From NCBI RefSeq assembly GCF_003318165.1, contig NZ_QOCB01000013.1, positions 1 to 64,000 on the forward strand: a stretch of DNA of 64,000 nt, given 5' to 3'. Of the stretch, positions 26,372-37,478 are shown one piece after another. The notes beneath the pieces are model-generated. The model searched no databases. It was not told the DNA's origin and worked only from the letters and a program-made list of their open reading frames with translations. Within the stretch, counting starts at the first letter, position 1; each line of letters starts with the position of its first letter. The position numbers and the translations under genes were made by a program. Source of the DNA: Psychromonas sp. B3M02. Lineage in GTDB: Bacteria; Pseudomonadota; Gammaproteobacteria; Enterobacterales; Psychromonadaceae.

Positions 26372-26400
26372 CTAACACTAGCGTTTCTCGCTAGTAGTTA
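26372..26400 (+). repeat. Hairpin between decarboxylase and carboxynorspermidine synthase genes
   Basis: CTAAC and CTAGCG (26372-26383) pair with CGCTAG and GTTAG across a TTTCT loop, with small internal mismatches. There is no T run, so transcription probably reads through; it may mark an RNA-processing or stability point. Confidence 0.5.
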
Positions 26401-26438
26401 GCTAAGCAATACACGAAAGAATAAATATAGGGATCAAC

Positions 26439-27659
26439 ATGTCTGTACTACAAATAGGCGCCGGTGGCGTAGGATGGGTGATAGCACATAAATGTGCACA
26501 AAATAACGATGTTTTTGGCGATATTACTATTGCTTCTCGTACTTTATCTAAGTGTGAGAAGATCATTACTTCTATCAAAGGTCGTAATAACCTAAAAGAC
26601 AGTAGTAAATATATTAGTGCCGTTAAAGTAGATGCCGATGATGTGGCTGCTTTAGTTGCATTAATCAATCAAGTACAACCTGATTTAGTGATAAATGCAG
26701 GCCCACCATGGGTTAATGTGGCCATCATGGAAGCTTGTGTACAAACTAAAACCGCTTACCTAGACACGTCAGTAGCCACTGATTTATGTAGCCCAGGTCA
26801 ACAAGTACCTGAAGCTTACGACCCACAATGGGCCTTTGCTGAGCGCTTTAAAGAAGCAGGTATCACAGGCATTTTAGGTGCTGGTTTTGATCCTGGTGTG
26901 GTGAGTGTATTTGCTGCCTATGCACACAAACACCTATTTGATGAAATTGACAGCATCGATGTAATGGATGTTAATGCCGGTGATCACGGTCAGAAGTTTG
27001 CAACCAACTTTGACCCTGAAACCAACATGCTAGAGATCCAAGGTGACTCTTTCTATTACGAAGACAAACAATGGCATCAAGTGCCTTGTCATAGCCGTAT
27101 GATGGAATTTGATTTTCCAGTAGTTGGTAAGCAAAAAGTCTACTCAATGGCCCATGATGAAGTACGTTCAATGGCTGAATATATTCCAGCTAAACGTATT
27201 GAGTTCTGGATGGGTTTCTCAGACAGTTACCTAAACTACTTCAATGTAATGCGTACTATCGGTCTATTAAGTACAGAGCCAGTTACCACTTGTGACGGCA
27301 TCACTGTTGAACCATTAAAAGTATTAAAAGCGATCTTGCCTGACCCAACCTCTTTAGCACCAGGTTACACAGGTAAAACCTGTATTGGTACTTGGTTACG
27401 TGGTAAAAAAGATGGGGTGGCAAAAAGTGTGTTTATCTACAACATATGTGACCATAAAGCCTCATACAATGAAGTTGAACACCAAGCGATCTCTTACACA
27501 ACAGGTGTACCTGCGATCACTGCTGCATTACTTTACTTCCAAGGAAAATGGAGTGATAAAGGTCTGTTTAATGTTGAACAGTTAAACCCAGATCATTTCT
27601 TAGAGCTAATGCCAACAATTGGTTTAACGTGGGAAGTAATGGAACTACCAGCCGAGTAA
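26439..27659 (+). CDS. Carboxynorspermidine synthase (saccharopine dehydrogenase family)
   Basis: This 406-residue NAD(P)H-dependent enzyme condenses 1,3-diaminopropane with aspartate semialdehyde to carboxynorspermidine; relatives also use putrescine. The N-terminal Rossmann motif is VLQIGAGGVGWVIAHKCA, followed by ITIASRTLSKCEKI. Later blocks include AGPPWVNVAIMEAC and GAGFDPGVVSVFAAYA, characteristic of the CANSDH/CASDH group. With diaminopropane-forming genes next door, norspermidine is the likely product. An intrinsic terminator follows before the decarboxylase gene. Confidence 0.92.
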   Translation: MSVLQIGAGGVGWVIAHKCAQNNDVFGDITIASRTLSKCEKIITSIKGRNNLKDSSKYISAVKVDADDVAALVALINQVQPDLVINAGPPWVNVAIMEACVQTKTAYLDTSVATDLCSPGQQVPEAYDPQWAFAERFKEAGITGILGAGFDPGVVSVFAAYAHKHLFDEIDSIDVMDVNAGDHGQKFATNFDPETNMLEIQGDSFYYEDKQWHQVPCHSRMMEFDFPVVGKQKVYSMAHDEVRSMAEYIPAKRIEFWMGFSDSYLNYFNVMRTIGLLSTEPVTTCDGITVEPLKVLKAILPDPTSLAPGYTGKTCIGTWLRGKKDGVAKSVFIYNICDHKASYNEVEHQAISYTTGVPAITAALLYFQGKWSDKGLFNVEQLNPDHFLELMPTIGLTWEVMELPAE

Positions 27660-27682
27660 CCAGACCCCCCTTTGTATCTACT

Positions 27683-27713
27683 ATGGCGAAGTATTTACTT
27701 CGCCATCTTTTTA
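27683..27713 (+). terminator. Strong terminator inside the norspermidine cluster
   Basis: ATGGCGAAGTA (27683-27693) pairs perfectly with TACTTCGCCAT (27696-27706), followed by CTTTTTATT. It lies between carboxynorspermidine synthase and nspC, so nspC is either read at reduced level or has its own promoter. Confidence 0.85.
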
Positions 27714-27732
27714 TTCGAGTAAATAAAAGACT

Positions 27733-28872
27733 ATGGCAGTACTTGATAAATCATCAAAAGACAGTTTAAACACCCCTTACTTTATGATTAACGAACAAGC
27801 GTTAATTAATAATCTTGAAAAAGCCAAACAGTTAAAAGCGATCTCAGGCGCTAAATTAGTGCTGGCTTTAAAGTGCTTTTCAACTTGGGGTACCTTTGAC
27901 ACTATCAAACCCTATTTAGACGGCACAACCAGCTCAGGGCCTTATGAAGTAAGATTAGGACACGAAAAGTTTGGTGGTGAAACTCATGCTTATAGTGTTG
28001 GTTATTCCGATGCGGATATCGAAGCAGTAAAACCACTATCAGATAAGATTATCTTTAACTCATTATCACAGCTAAATCACCATTATCAGCAGTGTAAAGA
28101 GGATGCCTCATTAGGTTTACGTATCAACCCTGAAATGAGCGTAGCCGGTCAAGACTTAGCCAATCCAGCGCGCCCATATTCACGCTTAGGGGTGAAGCAA
28201 TCATTATTAGACTTATCTGTGACTGATAAAGTAGATGGTTTTATGTTTCATATGAACTGTGAAAATAAAGATGTAGATGCGTTTATCAAGGTATTAGATC
28301 ATATCTCCTCTACCTTTGCTGCTTACTTAGATAAATTGTCATGGTTAAGTTTAGGGGGAGGTATCTTTTTTACTTACCCTGGTTACCCAATTGAAAAGCT
28401 TGGTTTAGCCTTAAAAGCCTTTGCTGAAAAACATGATTTGCAAGTGTACCTTGAGCCTGGTGAAGCCATCATTACTCGTACTGCTGACTTAGTGGTAAGC
28501 GTCATTGATATTGTTGAAAACGAAAAGCAAACCGCCATTGTAGATAGCGCCACAGAAGCACATCGATTGGATACATTAATTTATAATGAGCCTGCTTCGG
28601 TAAAAGAAGCGTCAGAAGATGGTCAATTCCCCTATGTGATTGGCTCTTGCTCTTGTTTAGCAGGCGATCAATTTTGTGAAACTCAATTTGCACAGCCTTT
28701 ACAGATAGGTCAAAAATTGCATCTATTAGATAGCGCTGGTTATACCATGGTTAAACTTAACTGGTTTAATGGCCTGAAAATGCCAAGCATTTACTTTGAA
28801 AAGGTAAATGGACAAATTGAAGTATTAAATGAGTTTGGTTATGAAGACTTTAAAGGCACTTTAGGGCGTTAA
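27733..28872 (+). CDS. nspC: Carboxynorspermidine decarboxylase NspC
   Basis: This 379-residue fold III PLP decarboxylase performs the last step to norspermidine. The PLP lysine is Lys47 in [12 protein letters not shown]. Other family blocks are [43 protein letters not shown] and EPGEAII. The catalytic cysteine region CSCLAGDQF is present. It follows a terminator by only 20 nt, and its ribosome site is weak (AAATAAAAG). Norspermidine is important for biofilm formation in Vibrio; whether that holds here is unknown. Confidence 0.93.
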   Translation: MAVLDKSSKDSLNTPYFMINEQALINNLEKAKQLKAISGAKLVLALKCFSTWGTFDTIKPYLDGTTSSGPYEVRLGHEKFGGETHAYSVGYSDADIEAVKPLSDKIIFNSLSQLNHHYQQCKEDASLGLRINPEMSVAGQDLANPARPYSRLGVKQSLLDLSVTDKVDGFMFHMNCENKDVDAFIKVLDHISSTFAAYLDKLSWLSLGGGIFFTYPGYPIEKLGLALKAFAEKHDLQVYLEPGEAIITRTADLVVSVIDIVENEKQTAIVDSATEAHRLDTLIYNEPASVKEASEDGQFPYVIGSCSCLAGDQFCETQFAQPLQIGQKLHLLDSAGYTMVKLNWFNGLKMPSIYFEKVNGQIEVLNEFGYEDFKGTLGR

Positions 28873-28891
28873 AGCATCAATCCCGAAAAGT

Positions 28892-28929
28892 AAAATGCCC
28901 ATCAATCAGAGTAAAAGATGGGCATTTTT
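28892..28929. terminator. Bidirectional terminator between nspC and nlpI
   Basis: AAAATGCCCATC (28892-28903) pairs with GATGGGCATTTTT (28917-28929). A-rich and T-rich flanks allow use in both directions by these convergent genes. Confidence 0.85.
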
Positions 28930-28959
28930 AACTAAAGATTAACTGGACAAAAACTATTC

Positions 28960-29913
28960 CTACTGAGTAGCACCTTGTTCTTTTGCCTCTTGCACTTTAG
29001 CCACCTGTGCTTGTAACTTTTTCTGAATATTATTTAAATCAATCAGCGAATATTTATATTCAATAAAGTCTTTTACGTTAGTCGCAGCACTTAGTTTTAA
29101 GTAATAAATGGCTTTATCCAAGGCATTATTATTCATGTGCCAATGTGCTAAGTAATAGTAAGCCTCACATAAACGTTGTGCTAACTCTTCGTTAGTTTGG
29201 ATGCCATTAGCAATATTATCGAAGAAATCTTCCTCCGATAAATCACCATTAATCACTTCTACAATCGCCCAAGCAAAACGCTTATCATCATCTGCCTTCT
29301 GCACATTATCTAATTGTGTTTCTGCAGCAGCTAAATCCACTTGTGAATTGATAATGTAACGCCACAACACACGATAAGGGTCACTTTTATCAAGGTCATA
29401 GAAGTGCTCTATATCCTGTTGCGCGCCATCCAATCGCCCGACTAATGATAAACCAATGGCACGGTGCAAATAGCTATATTGCATAGTATCTGATAATTCA
29501 ATCGCAGAATCAAAGGCATCAAAGGCTTCATCGTAGGCTTCCCCCAATAATAAATACACACCCAGTGAGTTATAAGACTCAGCTAGAGTAGGATCTAAAT
29601 TAATGGATTGGGTAAAGTCATAACGACTGTGAGCGCTAAGTCCCATACGGTCATAGATTAAACCACGTTCGTATAATAATACTGCACGTTGTTTATCATC
29701 AATATTTTCTTTATCTGCAATAAGTTGGGTAAGTCGCAACAGCTTTACTTCATCTTGGTAAGTAACCTGTACTGGTGTTGCAATAGGGAAGACGGAGTTT
29801 CCTTGTCCCGTGGCGGCTAGTGTATAACTTTTATTTTCATTATTTAAGCTTGAACAAGCAGTGAGTGTAACAACTGAGAAAACTAGAAATAATTCTTTTA
29901 AAGATATTTGCAT
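28960..29913 (-). CDS. nlpI: TPR lipoprotein NlpI
   Basis: This 317-residue outer-membrane lipoprotein has a signal peptide ending LTACSSLN (Cys20). The body is built of tetratricopeptide repeats; clear ones are RAVLLYERGLIYDRMG, AESYNSLGVYLLLG and MQYSYLHRAIGLSLVG. E. coli NlpI (294 residues) is an adaptor that brings peptidoglycan hydrolases to the Prc protease. The C-terminus has a Gln/Ala/Glu-rich helical tail slightly longer than in E. coli. The gene is monocistronic and not in the pnp-nlpI context of enterics. Confidence 0.88.
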   Translation of the reverse strand: MQISLKELFLVFSVVTLTACSSLNNENKSYTLAATGQGNSVFPIATPVQVTYQDEVKLLRLTQLIADKENIDDKQRAVLLYERGLIYDRMGLSAHSRYDFTQSINLDPTLAESYNSLGVYLLLGEAYDEAFDAFDSAIELSDTMQYSYLHRAIGLSLVGRLDGAQQDIEHFYDLDKSDPYRVLWRYIINSQVDLAAAETQLDNVQKADDDKRFAWAIVEVINGDLSEEDFFDNIANGIQTNEELAQRLCEAYYYLAHWHMNNNALDKAIYYLKLSAATNVKDFIEYKYSLIDLNNIQKKLQAQVAKVQEAKEQGATQ

Positions 29914-30043
29914 GGTTAAACCCTTCTAAACAAGAGTTTCAAGAGTGTACTATATCTAAGATAATGTAAAGTTTTGCCTTACAATTGAACAATTAATCAA
30001 TGAATTACGTTTAAAAATACTACTGAACTGGTATTGGTATAAC

Positions 30044-30071
30044 AAAAAAGCACTGCAATGCAGTGCTTTTT
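30044..30071 (-). terminator. Terminator after secF
   Basis: AAAAAGCACTGCA and TGCAGTGCTTTTT form a long perfect palindrome between nlpI and the secF stop. Read on the minus strand it ends in a T run, so it terminates the secDF transcript. Confidence 0.85.
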
Positions 30072-30094
30072 AGTGGTGAAAATAACCTTATCAA

Positions 30095-31042
30095 TTACAT
30101 AATGGCATCTTGATCTGCGCCTTCTTTTTCCACAACTTCTGGAATCATATGGTCGCGAGAAATCCCTAATTTAATGGCTAATGCACTTGCCACGTAAATA
30201 GATGAGTAAGTACCAACAAAAATACCAATCAATAATGCGGTTGCAAACCCATGAATAAGCTCACCACCCACTACAAACAATGAAACCAAGGTTAAAATAG
30301 TTGTACCTGAGGTAATAATCGTACGGCTCAATGTTTGCGTTAAAGATTTATCAACAATATCAGAAGGAGTATCTGATGCTAATAAACGGAAGTTTTCACG
30401 AATACGGTCAAATACTACGATAGTATCATTTAACGAGTAACCAACTACCGCTAGTAACGCCGCTAATACCGTTAAATCAAATTCAATTTGGAATAACGAA
30501 AAAATACCTAAAGTAATAATGATATCGTGTGCCAGTGCTAATACAGAGCCCATTGCTAGACGCCATTCAAAACGCATACTTACGTATAACATGATACAGA
30601 CCAGTGCGATAATGATAGCGATACCGCCATTTTCAGCTAGCTCATCTCCTACATTGGGACCAACAAACTCGATACGACGCATATCTACGTTACCAAAGTC
30701 TGCATTTGTTAATGCATCTAACACTTGGTTACCGATCACTTGCCCTTTTACACCTTCGCGAGGCGCTAAACGCACCATCACTTCATGACTACTGCCAAAG
30801 TGTTGCACAACTGCATCTGGGAATTCAGCATCCGCTAAAGTAGTACGCACATTTTCAAGGTTAGCAGGTTGTTCAAAACCTACTTCAATCAATGTACCAC
30901 CAGTAAAGTCTAATCCCCAATTTAGCCAGTTAATGCTTAGCGTCACAACAGAAAGGATCACTAGTATTAACGATAACCAGGTTGCAGGATTTGCAAATTT
31001 CATGAAGCCAATAGTTTGCTTCGTTTTAATTATTTCAAACAT
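30095..31042 (-). CDS. secF: Protein translocase subunit SecF
   Basis: This 315-residue, six-helix inner-membrane protein has the SecF signature (NWGLDFTGGTLIEVGF) after the first helix and the RND-type block (YSLNDTIVVFDRIRENFR) near residue 210. With SecD it uses the proton gradient to pull exported proteins through SecYEG from the periplasmic side. Its length is close to E. coli SecF (323). It lies 12 nt after secD and is surely in the same transcript. Confidence 0.96.
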   Translation of the reverse strand: MFEIIKTKQTIGFMKFANPATWLSLILVILSVVTLSINWLNWGLDFTGGTLIEVGFEQPANLENVRTTLADAEFPDAVVQHFGSSHEVMVRLAPREGVKGQVIGNQVLDALTNADFGNVDMRRIEFVGPNVGDELAENGGIAIIIALVCIMLYVSMRFEWRLAMGSVLALAHDIIITLGIFSLFQIEFDLTVLAALLAVVGYSLNDTIVVFDRIRENFRLLASDTPSDIVDKSLTQTLSRTIITSGTTILTLVSLFVVGGELIHGFATALLIGIFVGTYSSIYVASALAIKLGISRDHMIPEVVEKEGADQDAIM

Positions 31043-31054
31043 AGTGCCCCCTGC

Positions 31055-32917
31055 TTAGATAGAAAGTTTTTTAATGTCATTACGTCCACCCCACACGGCA
31101 TTAACAATTGCACGTGTACCGAAGATAGATGTAAACATTGAAGTTAAAATACCGATTGCTAGTGTTACCGCAAACCCTTTCACTGGACCTGTACCCACTG
31201 CGAATAAAATAACCGCTGTAATAAAGGTAGTAATGTTTGCATCTGCAATGGTTGATAACGCATTTGAGTAACCTTCGTTTATTGAGCGTTGAACAGATTT
31301 ACCTGCTTTCAGCTCTTCACGAATACGCTCAAAAATAAGTACGTTAGCATCAACCGCCATACCAATTGTTAGCACAATACCTGCAATACCCGGTAAGGTT
31401 AATGTAGCCCCTGGAATGAGCGACATGAAACCAACAATCATCACTAGGTTTAGAATCAAAGCCGCATTCGCCACTACGCCAAACTTACGGTAATAGATGA
31501 GCATAAAGATCACCACAGCTAATAGACCATAAATCATCGCTTTCATACCATTATCGATATTTTGCTGACCTAGGCTTGGCCCGATAGTACGTTCTTCTAC
31601 GATTTGAATCGGTGCAGTTAAGGCACCGGCACGCAGTAATAAAGCTAAATTATGTGCTTCAGCAGTATTATCTAAGCCAGTAATACGGAAACTACGACCC
31701 AATTGTGCTTGGATAGTCGCAACGTTAGCCACTTCAATACGTTTTTCAGTTTCAGCTTTACCGTTAGCTTTTTTCTTACCCGTTGGTAAATACTCAATGA
31801 ATAGTGTAGCCATTGGTTTACCAATATTATCTTTAGTAAAGCGAGACATTTTACTGCCGCCTTGTGAATCTAAAGAAATATTAACCTGTGCACGACCATA
31901 TTCATCTGCGCCAGACTGCGCATCCACAATGTGGTTACCGGTTAAAATAATTTTCTTCTTAACAACAACAGGTAAACCATCACGTTCTTTATATAACGCA
32001 GAAGATGCAGGAATTCGTCCAGCTAATGCATCAGACACATCAGTATCAGAATCAACCGCATGGAATTCTAACGTTGCTGTCGCACCTAAAATTTCTTTAG
32101 CACGAGCAGTATCTTGAATACCAGGTAGCTCAACCACGATACGGTCTTCACCTTGACGTTGTACTAATGGTTCAGCAACACCTAACTCATTAACACGGTT
32201 ACGTAAAATACCTAAGTTTTGCTCTAACGCATCATTTTTTGCAGACTTGAGTTTTTCATCTGTCATGCTAACGGTTAGGTAGAAAGTACCACCCGTCTCT
32301 TTTTCTGCGAAGCTGTAACCTGGATTTAGTGGCTTCAAGTAATCAACAGCATCATCTAAGATATCTTGAGAAGTAAAACGAACAATCACGCCCGTTTGTG
32401 TTGATGCTTTTTCAATGCCACGATAACGGATTTTTTGTTCACGCAATTCAGAACGTAAATCTTGAACTAGCTGATCTTGCTCTTTGCTGATCGCTTCGTC
32501 CATGTCAACTTCCATTAAGAAGTGAACACCACCACGTAAATCTAAGCCTAATTTTAATGGCCCACCACCAATAGCTTCTAACCATCCAGGTGTTGCAGCC
32601 GCTAAGTTAAGGGCTGTTACAAAACCATCACCAATGTTGGCGCGGATTGCTTCGCTAGCGAGTAATTGATCTTCACTTGAAGTCAATCTAACAAGAATTT
32701 GTCCATCTTCTAGGATGGTAGATTTTGGTGAAATATTAGTTTGTTTAAGGATATCTTGTACTTTGTCTAAAGTAGATAATTCAACTTTAGCACCACGAGT
32801 CGCTGAGACTTGTACAGCAGGATCTTCACCATAAAGATTTGGAGCAGCATAAACTAGGGTAAATAAAACGATAAACCCGAGTAGTAAATACTTCCAAAGA
32901 GGGTATTTGTTTAACAC
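31055..32917 (-). CDS. secD: Protein translocase subunit SecD
   Basis: This 620-residue protein (E. coli 615) has an N-terminal membrane anchor, the motif [18 protein letters not shown], a large periplasmic domain (about 110-450), and a C-terminal five-helix RND-like bundle with [18 protein letters not shown]. It partners SecF. It follows yajC by about 110 bp, with a terminator-like hairpin in the gap, so its level may differ from yajC. Confidence 0.96.
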   Translation of the reverse strand: MLNKYPLWKYLLLGFIVLFTLVYAAPNLYGEDPAVQVSATRGAKVELSTLDKVQDILKQTNISPKSTILEDGQILVRLTSSEDQLLASEAIRANIGDGFVTALNLAAATPGWLEAIGGGPLKLGLDLRGGVHFLMEVDMDEAISKEQDQLVQDLRSELREQKIRYRGIEKASTQTGVIVRFTSQDILDDAVDYLKPLNPGYSFAEKETGGTFYLTVSMTDEKLKSAKNDALEQNLGILRNRVNELGVAEPLVQRQGEDRIVVELPGIQDTARAKEILGATATLEFHAVDSDTDVSDALAGRIPASSALYKERDGLPVVVKKKIILTGNHIVDAQSGADEYGRAQVNISLDSQGGSKMSRFTKDNIGKPMATLFIEYLPTGKKKANGKAETEKRIEVANVATIQAQLGRSFRITGLDNTAEAHNLALLLRAGALTAPIQIVEERTIGPSLGQQNIDNGMKAMIYGLLAVVIFMLIYYRKFGVVANAALILNLVMIVGFMSLIPGATLTLPGIAGIVLTIGMAVDANVLIFERIREELKAGKSVQRSINEGYSNALSTIADANITTFITAVILFAVGTGPVKGFAVTLAIGILTSMFTSIFGTRAIVNAVWGGRNDIKKLSI

Positions 32918-32998
32918 GATAATGTCCTTTAATTGACGCTAAAGGTAAAAAACTAACACCGTAGTATTGGGAAATACATTATCACGATGTTAGTCGTC

Positions 32999-33025
32999 AA
33001 AAAGGCAGGATAACCTGCCTTTTTT
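32999..33025 (-). terminator. Terminator-like hairpin between yajC and secD
   Basis: AAAAAGGCAGG (32999-33009) and CCTGCCTTTTTT (33014-33025) make a GC-rich stem with T runs on both strands. On the minus strand it comes directly after the yajC stop and may partly terminate before secD. Confidence 0.75.
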
Positions 33026-33027
33026 AT

Positions 33028-33366
33028 TTAGATTGATTTAAGCGTACCTTTAGGTAGTACAGCTGTAATAAAATCTCTTTTGATTACGATAGTGTTATTT
33101 TCATTTAACTCTATTTGAACGTATTCACTTTCAGCACTGATTTTAGCAACACGGCCGATTAAACCACCAGTTGTTAGTATTTCATCATTTTTGCTGATGC
33201 TTTCCATCAGGTTTTTATGCTCTTTAGTACGACGCGCTTGTGGGCGGTAGATCATAAAGTAGAAAATAGCTGCAAAAACTACCAACATAAAAATCATTTG
33301 CATGCCGCCGCCATCTGCTGGTGCGCCTTCAGCTGCTGCATGTGCTTGAGAGATAAATAAACTCAT
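33028..33366 (-). CDS. yajC: Preprotein translocase accessory subunit YajC
   Basis: This 112-residue protein has one transmembrane helix (about 20-40, MQMIFMLVVFAAIFYFMIYR) followed by the typical RPQARRTKEHKNLMESISKNDEILTTGG block in its cytoplasmic domain. It associates with SecDF. The order queA-tgt-yajC-secD-secF is conserved across gammaproteobacteria. Confidence 0.95.
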   Translation of the reverse strand: MSLFISQAHAAAEGAPADGGGMQMIFMLVVFAAIFYFMIYRPQARRTKEHKNLMESISKNDEILTTGGLIGRVAKISAESEYVQIELNENNTIVIKRDFITAVLPKGTLKSI

Positions 33367-33427
33367 GTTATATCCTTTATTGTATAAAAATTAAACTATC
33401 TAATGGTTTGGTAATAGTATTGTGTTA

Positions 33428-34582
<1,155 letters not shown>

Positions 34583-34645
34583 TTAATTGTACAAACATCG
34601 CATTATGCGCTGAGCTTTAACTCAACAAAGCGCTAAAGTGAGTTT

Positions 34646-35692
34646 TTATGTTGATTTTTTAGTTAAGAACATAGCATCACCGTAACTAAAGAAACGGTAT
34701 TTTTCTTGTATTGCTGTTTGGTATGCATGGTCAATATTTTCTTTACCAGAAAACGCACTCACCAACATCAACAAGGTTGATTCAGATAAGTGGAAGTTAG
34801 TCACCATGGCATCAACCAATTGAAACTCATAACCCGGATAAATAAAGATACTAGTTTCAGAGAAGAACGGCGCTAATGGCAGCCCTTTTGCTAACGTGAC
34901 ACTGGCAGCACTTTCAATAGAACGTACTGATGTAGTTCCTACGGCAATGACTCGTCCGCCTGCTGCTTTGGTAGCAATAATTTTATCAACCACTTGCTGT
35001 GACACTTCTGCGTATTCACTGTGCATTTGATGATCGAGTATATTATCTACTTTTACTGGCTGAAATGTACCTGCACCTACATGCAAAGTAACAAAGGCTG
35101 AATCCGCACCTTTAGCAGCTATTTTATCAAGAATAGCTTGATCAAAATGTAAGCCAGCTGTCGGTGCAGCCACGGCACCTGGATTTTTGTTATAGACAGT
35201 TTGGTAACGTTCTTTATCAGCATCTTCATCAGGTCTATCAATATAAGGCGGTAACGGCATATGCCCGATACGCTCCAATATTTGTAACACACTGTCATCA
35301 CTGTCTACTTTGATTTCAAACAAAGGACCTTGACGTTGTACCATTTCCGCGTTGACAGCATTTTCTAATAATAATTTGCAGCCTGGTTTAGGAGATTTAG
35401 AACTACGGACATGCGCAAGAAAAGTTGTTTCATCAATAACACGCTCTACCAATACTTCTATTTTGCCGCCTGTTTCTTTAGTGCCAAATAAACGAGCTGG
35501 GATCACTCGCGTATCGTTGAAGATCAACAGGTCTTTTTCATCCACTAAGTCGATAATATCAGTGAAGTTTAAATGCTGTAATTGGCCGCTATTAGCCTCT
35601 AATGAAAGTAGACGGCTATTAGTACGTTCTGGCATTGGATAACGCGCAATCAATTCTTCAGGCAGGTGAAAAGAAAAATCAGCAACTTTCAT
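34646..35692 (-). CDS. queA: tRNA preQ1 ribosyltransferase-isomerase QueA
   Basis: This 348-residue enzyme uses S-adenosylmethionine to convert preQ1-modified tRNA to epoxyqueuosine tRNA. The N-terminus ([14 protein letters not shown]), [21 protein letters not shown] and [12 protein letters not shown] are family signatures. It is the first gene of the queA-tgt pair on the minus strand. A terminator separates it from phoU. Confidence 0.97.
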   Translation of the reverse strand: MKVADFSFHLPEELIARYPMPERTNSRLLSLEANSGQLQHLNFTDIIDLVDEKDLLIFNDTRVIPARLFGTKETGGKIEVLVERVIDETTFLAHVRSSKSPKPGCKLLLENAVNAEMVQRQGPLFEIKVDSDDSVLQILERIGHMPLPPYIDRPDEDADKERYQTVYNKNPGAVAAPTAGLHFDQAILDKIAAKGADSAFVTLHVGAGTFQPVKVDNILDHQMHSEYAEVSQQVVDKIIATKAAGGRVIAVGTTSVRSIESAASVTLAKGLPLAPFFSETSIFIYPGYEFQLVDAMVTNFHLSESTLLMLVSAFSGKENIDHAYQTAIQEKYRFFSYGDAMFLTKKST

Positions 35693-35770
35693 GTAACGGT
35701 TCCAGTAAATAAAAGGCGCAGTATACCTGATGCTAGAAAGGCTGCAAAGGGTTGTCGTTAAAATGAAAAA

Positions 35771-35799
35771 AGGCGTAGATAATCAGATTACCTACGCCT
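35771..35799 (-). terminator. Terminator after phoU
   Basis: AGGCGTAG (35771-35778) pairs with CTACGCCT (35792-35799), extended by TAAT/ATTA. On the minus strand TTTTTT follows, ending the pst-phoU transcript. Confidence 0.85.
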
Positions 35800-35847
35800 A
35801 AAAAGTGTGCAAAACATGGTCGTATCAGTTAATTAACCTGTTTGCTA

Positions 35848-36555
35848 TCACTCTTCAATCAGAGAATTGATCTCTTCTTCTGTTGCATGACGAACATCGA
35901 TACCTTTAACTAAGTAAACGACTTGTTCACAGATATTTTGACATCTGTCACCAATGCGCTCAATCGCACGTGCAGATGCTAGTACGTTAAGTACAAAAGG
36001 GACAGAGCGCGGATCTTCCATCATGAAAGTCATTAATTCGCGTAGGATACTTTCATACTGACGATTTACTTTTTTGTCTTCGTTATGTACTGCAATCGCT
36101 GTATTAAGGTCTAAACGCGTGAATGAATCCAGTGAGTTATGTAGCATTTTAATAACAATTTGCCCCATGTTTTCTAGCCCGATCAACGACGGTACTTTTT
36201 TACCATGGTTTTCAATTGCCATTTTAGCGATAGCTGCAACACTGTCACCTACACGTTCTAACTCTGTCACCGTTTTCATAATCGTTAAGATTAAACGAAG
36301 ATCCGTTGCAGCAGGTTGACGTTTAGCGATGATACGAGAACATTCTTGGTCAACACGTGTTTCAAATTGATTCACTTCGTTGTCTTTTACAATCACTTCA
36401 CGCGCGAGCTCTAAATCGTTGTCTGCCATTGCAGTTAATGCATCAATTAATTGCTGTTCAATTAGGCCGCCCATTTGCATAACTTGGTTACGCACACTCT
36501 CCAGCTCAGTATTAAACTGACCTGAAATGTGACGGTTTAAATTTAAGTTTTCCAT
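35848..36555 (-). CDS. phoU: Phosphate signalling protein PhoU
   Basis: This 235-residue all-helical protein consists of two three-helix PhoU repeats, each with the metal-binding E/D-rich pattern (first repeat VRNQVMQMGGLIEQQLIDAL, and ERVGDSVAAIAKMA; second RAIERIGDRCQNICEQVVYL). It links the Pst transporter to the PhoR kinase and keeps the Pho regulon off when phosphate is ample. It is the last gene of the operon, 13 bp after pstB. Confidence 0.96.
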   Translation of the reverse strand: MENLNLNRHISGQFNTELESVRNQVMQMGGLIEQQLIDALTAMADNDLELAREVIVKDNEVNQFETRVDQECSRIIAKRQPAATDLRLILTIMKTVTELERVGDSVAAIAKMAIENHGKKVPSLIGLENMGQIVIKMLHNSLDSFTRLDLNTAIAVHNEDKKVNRQYESILRELMTFMMEDPRSVPFVLNVLASARAIERIGDRCQNICEQVVYLVKGIDVRHATEEEINSLIEE

Positions 36556-36568
36556 TTTAGCTCCTTAT

Positions 36569-37387
36569 TTAACCGTAACGTCCGGTAATGTAATCTTCTG
36601 TTTGTTTTTGAGTTGGTGAAGTAAATAGTGTATTCGTATCAGAATATTCAATTAGCTTACCCATGTACATAAATGCAGTTTGGTCTGATACACGCGCAGC
36701 CTGTTGCATATTATGCGTTACAATCACCACCGTGAATTTTTTCTTCAATTCTGTAATCAGCTCTTCAACGGTTAATGTTGAAATTGGATCCAATGCTGAT
36801 GTTGGTTCATCCAGTAATAAGACTTCTGGACCAATCGCAATCGCTCGCGCAATAACAAGACGTTGTTGCTGACCACCTGATAAACCAAACGCGTTATCGT
36901 GTAGACGGTCTTTCACTTCATTCCATAATGCGGCACCACGTAATGAGGTTTCACATGCTTCATCTAATGTGCGACGGTCATTGATACCCTGTAGGCGTAA
37001 ACCGTACACAACATTTTCGTAGATAGACTTTGGAAATGGATTCGGGCGTTGGAATACCATACCAATTCGGCGACGTAGTGATGCCACATCTACTGATTTA
37101 TCGTAAATGTTAATGCCATGTAGTTCGATATTGCCATCTACTCGACAGATTTCCACTAGGTCATTCATACGGTTAATACAACGTAGTAACGTAGATTTAC
37201 CACAACCAGATGGGCCGATAAATGCAGTTACTTTACCTTTCGGTATTTTCATTGATACGTTGTGAAGTGCTTGTTTATCACCGTAAAACAAGTCTAAGTT
37301 TTTAATTTCTAACGCTGTATTCTCAGGCGTTAGCGTATTTAAATCATTTGTTTTCGCGTTTAAGTTTGATAAATCAATCATTGTCAT
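36569..37387 (-). CDS. pstB: Phosphate ABC transporter ATPase PstB
   Basis: This 272-residue ATPase has Walker [10 protein letters not shown], the PstB-specific [11 protein letters not shown], signature [14 protein letters not shown], Walker [14 protein letters not shown] and switch His in [15 protein letters not shown]. It drives high-affinity phosphate uptake with PstC and PstA. It is slightly longer than E. coli PstB at the N-terminus. Confidence 0.97.
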   Translation of the reverse strand: MTMIDLSNLNAKTNDLNTLTPENTALEIKNLDLFYGDKQALHNVSMKIPKGKVTAFIGPSGCGKSTLLRCINRMNDLVEICRVDGNIELHGINIYDKSVDVASLRRRIGMVFQRPNPFPKSIYENVVYGLRLQGINDRRTLDEACETSLRGAALWNEVKDRLHDNAFGLSGGQQQRLVIARAIAIGPEVLLLDEPTSALDPISTLTVEELITELKKKFTVVIVTHNMQQAARVSDQTAFMYMGKLIEYSDTNTLFTSPTQKQTEDYITGRYG

Positions 37388-37478
37388 TCCTACTCTTTAT
37401 TCACGCACACTAATGTGCGTGATTTTGTAATGTCTAATACGTTAATAGTTAGTGTTAACTTTTAATCACTCTTACCTG

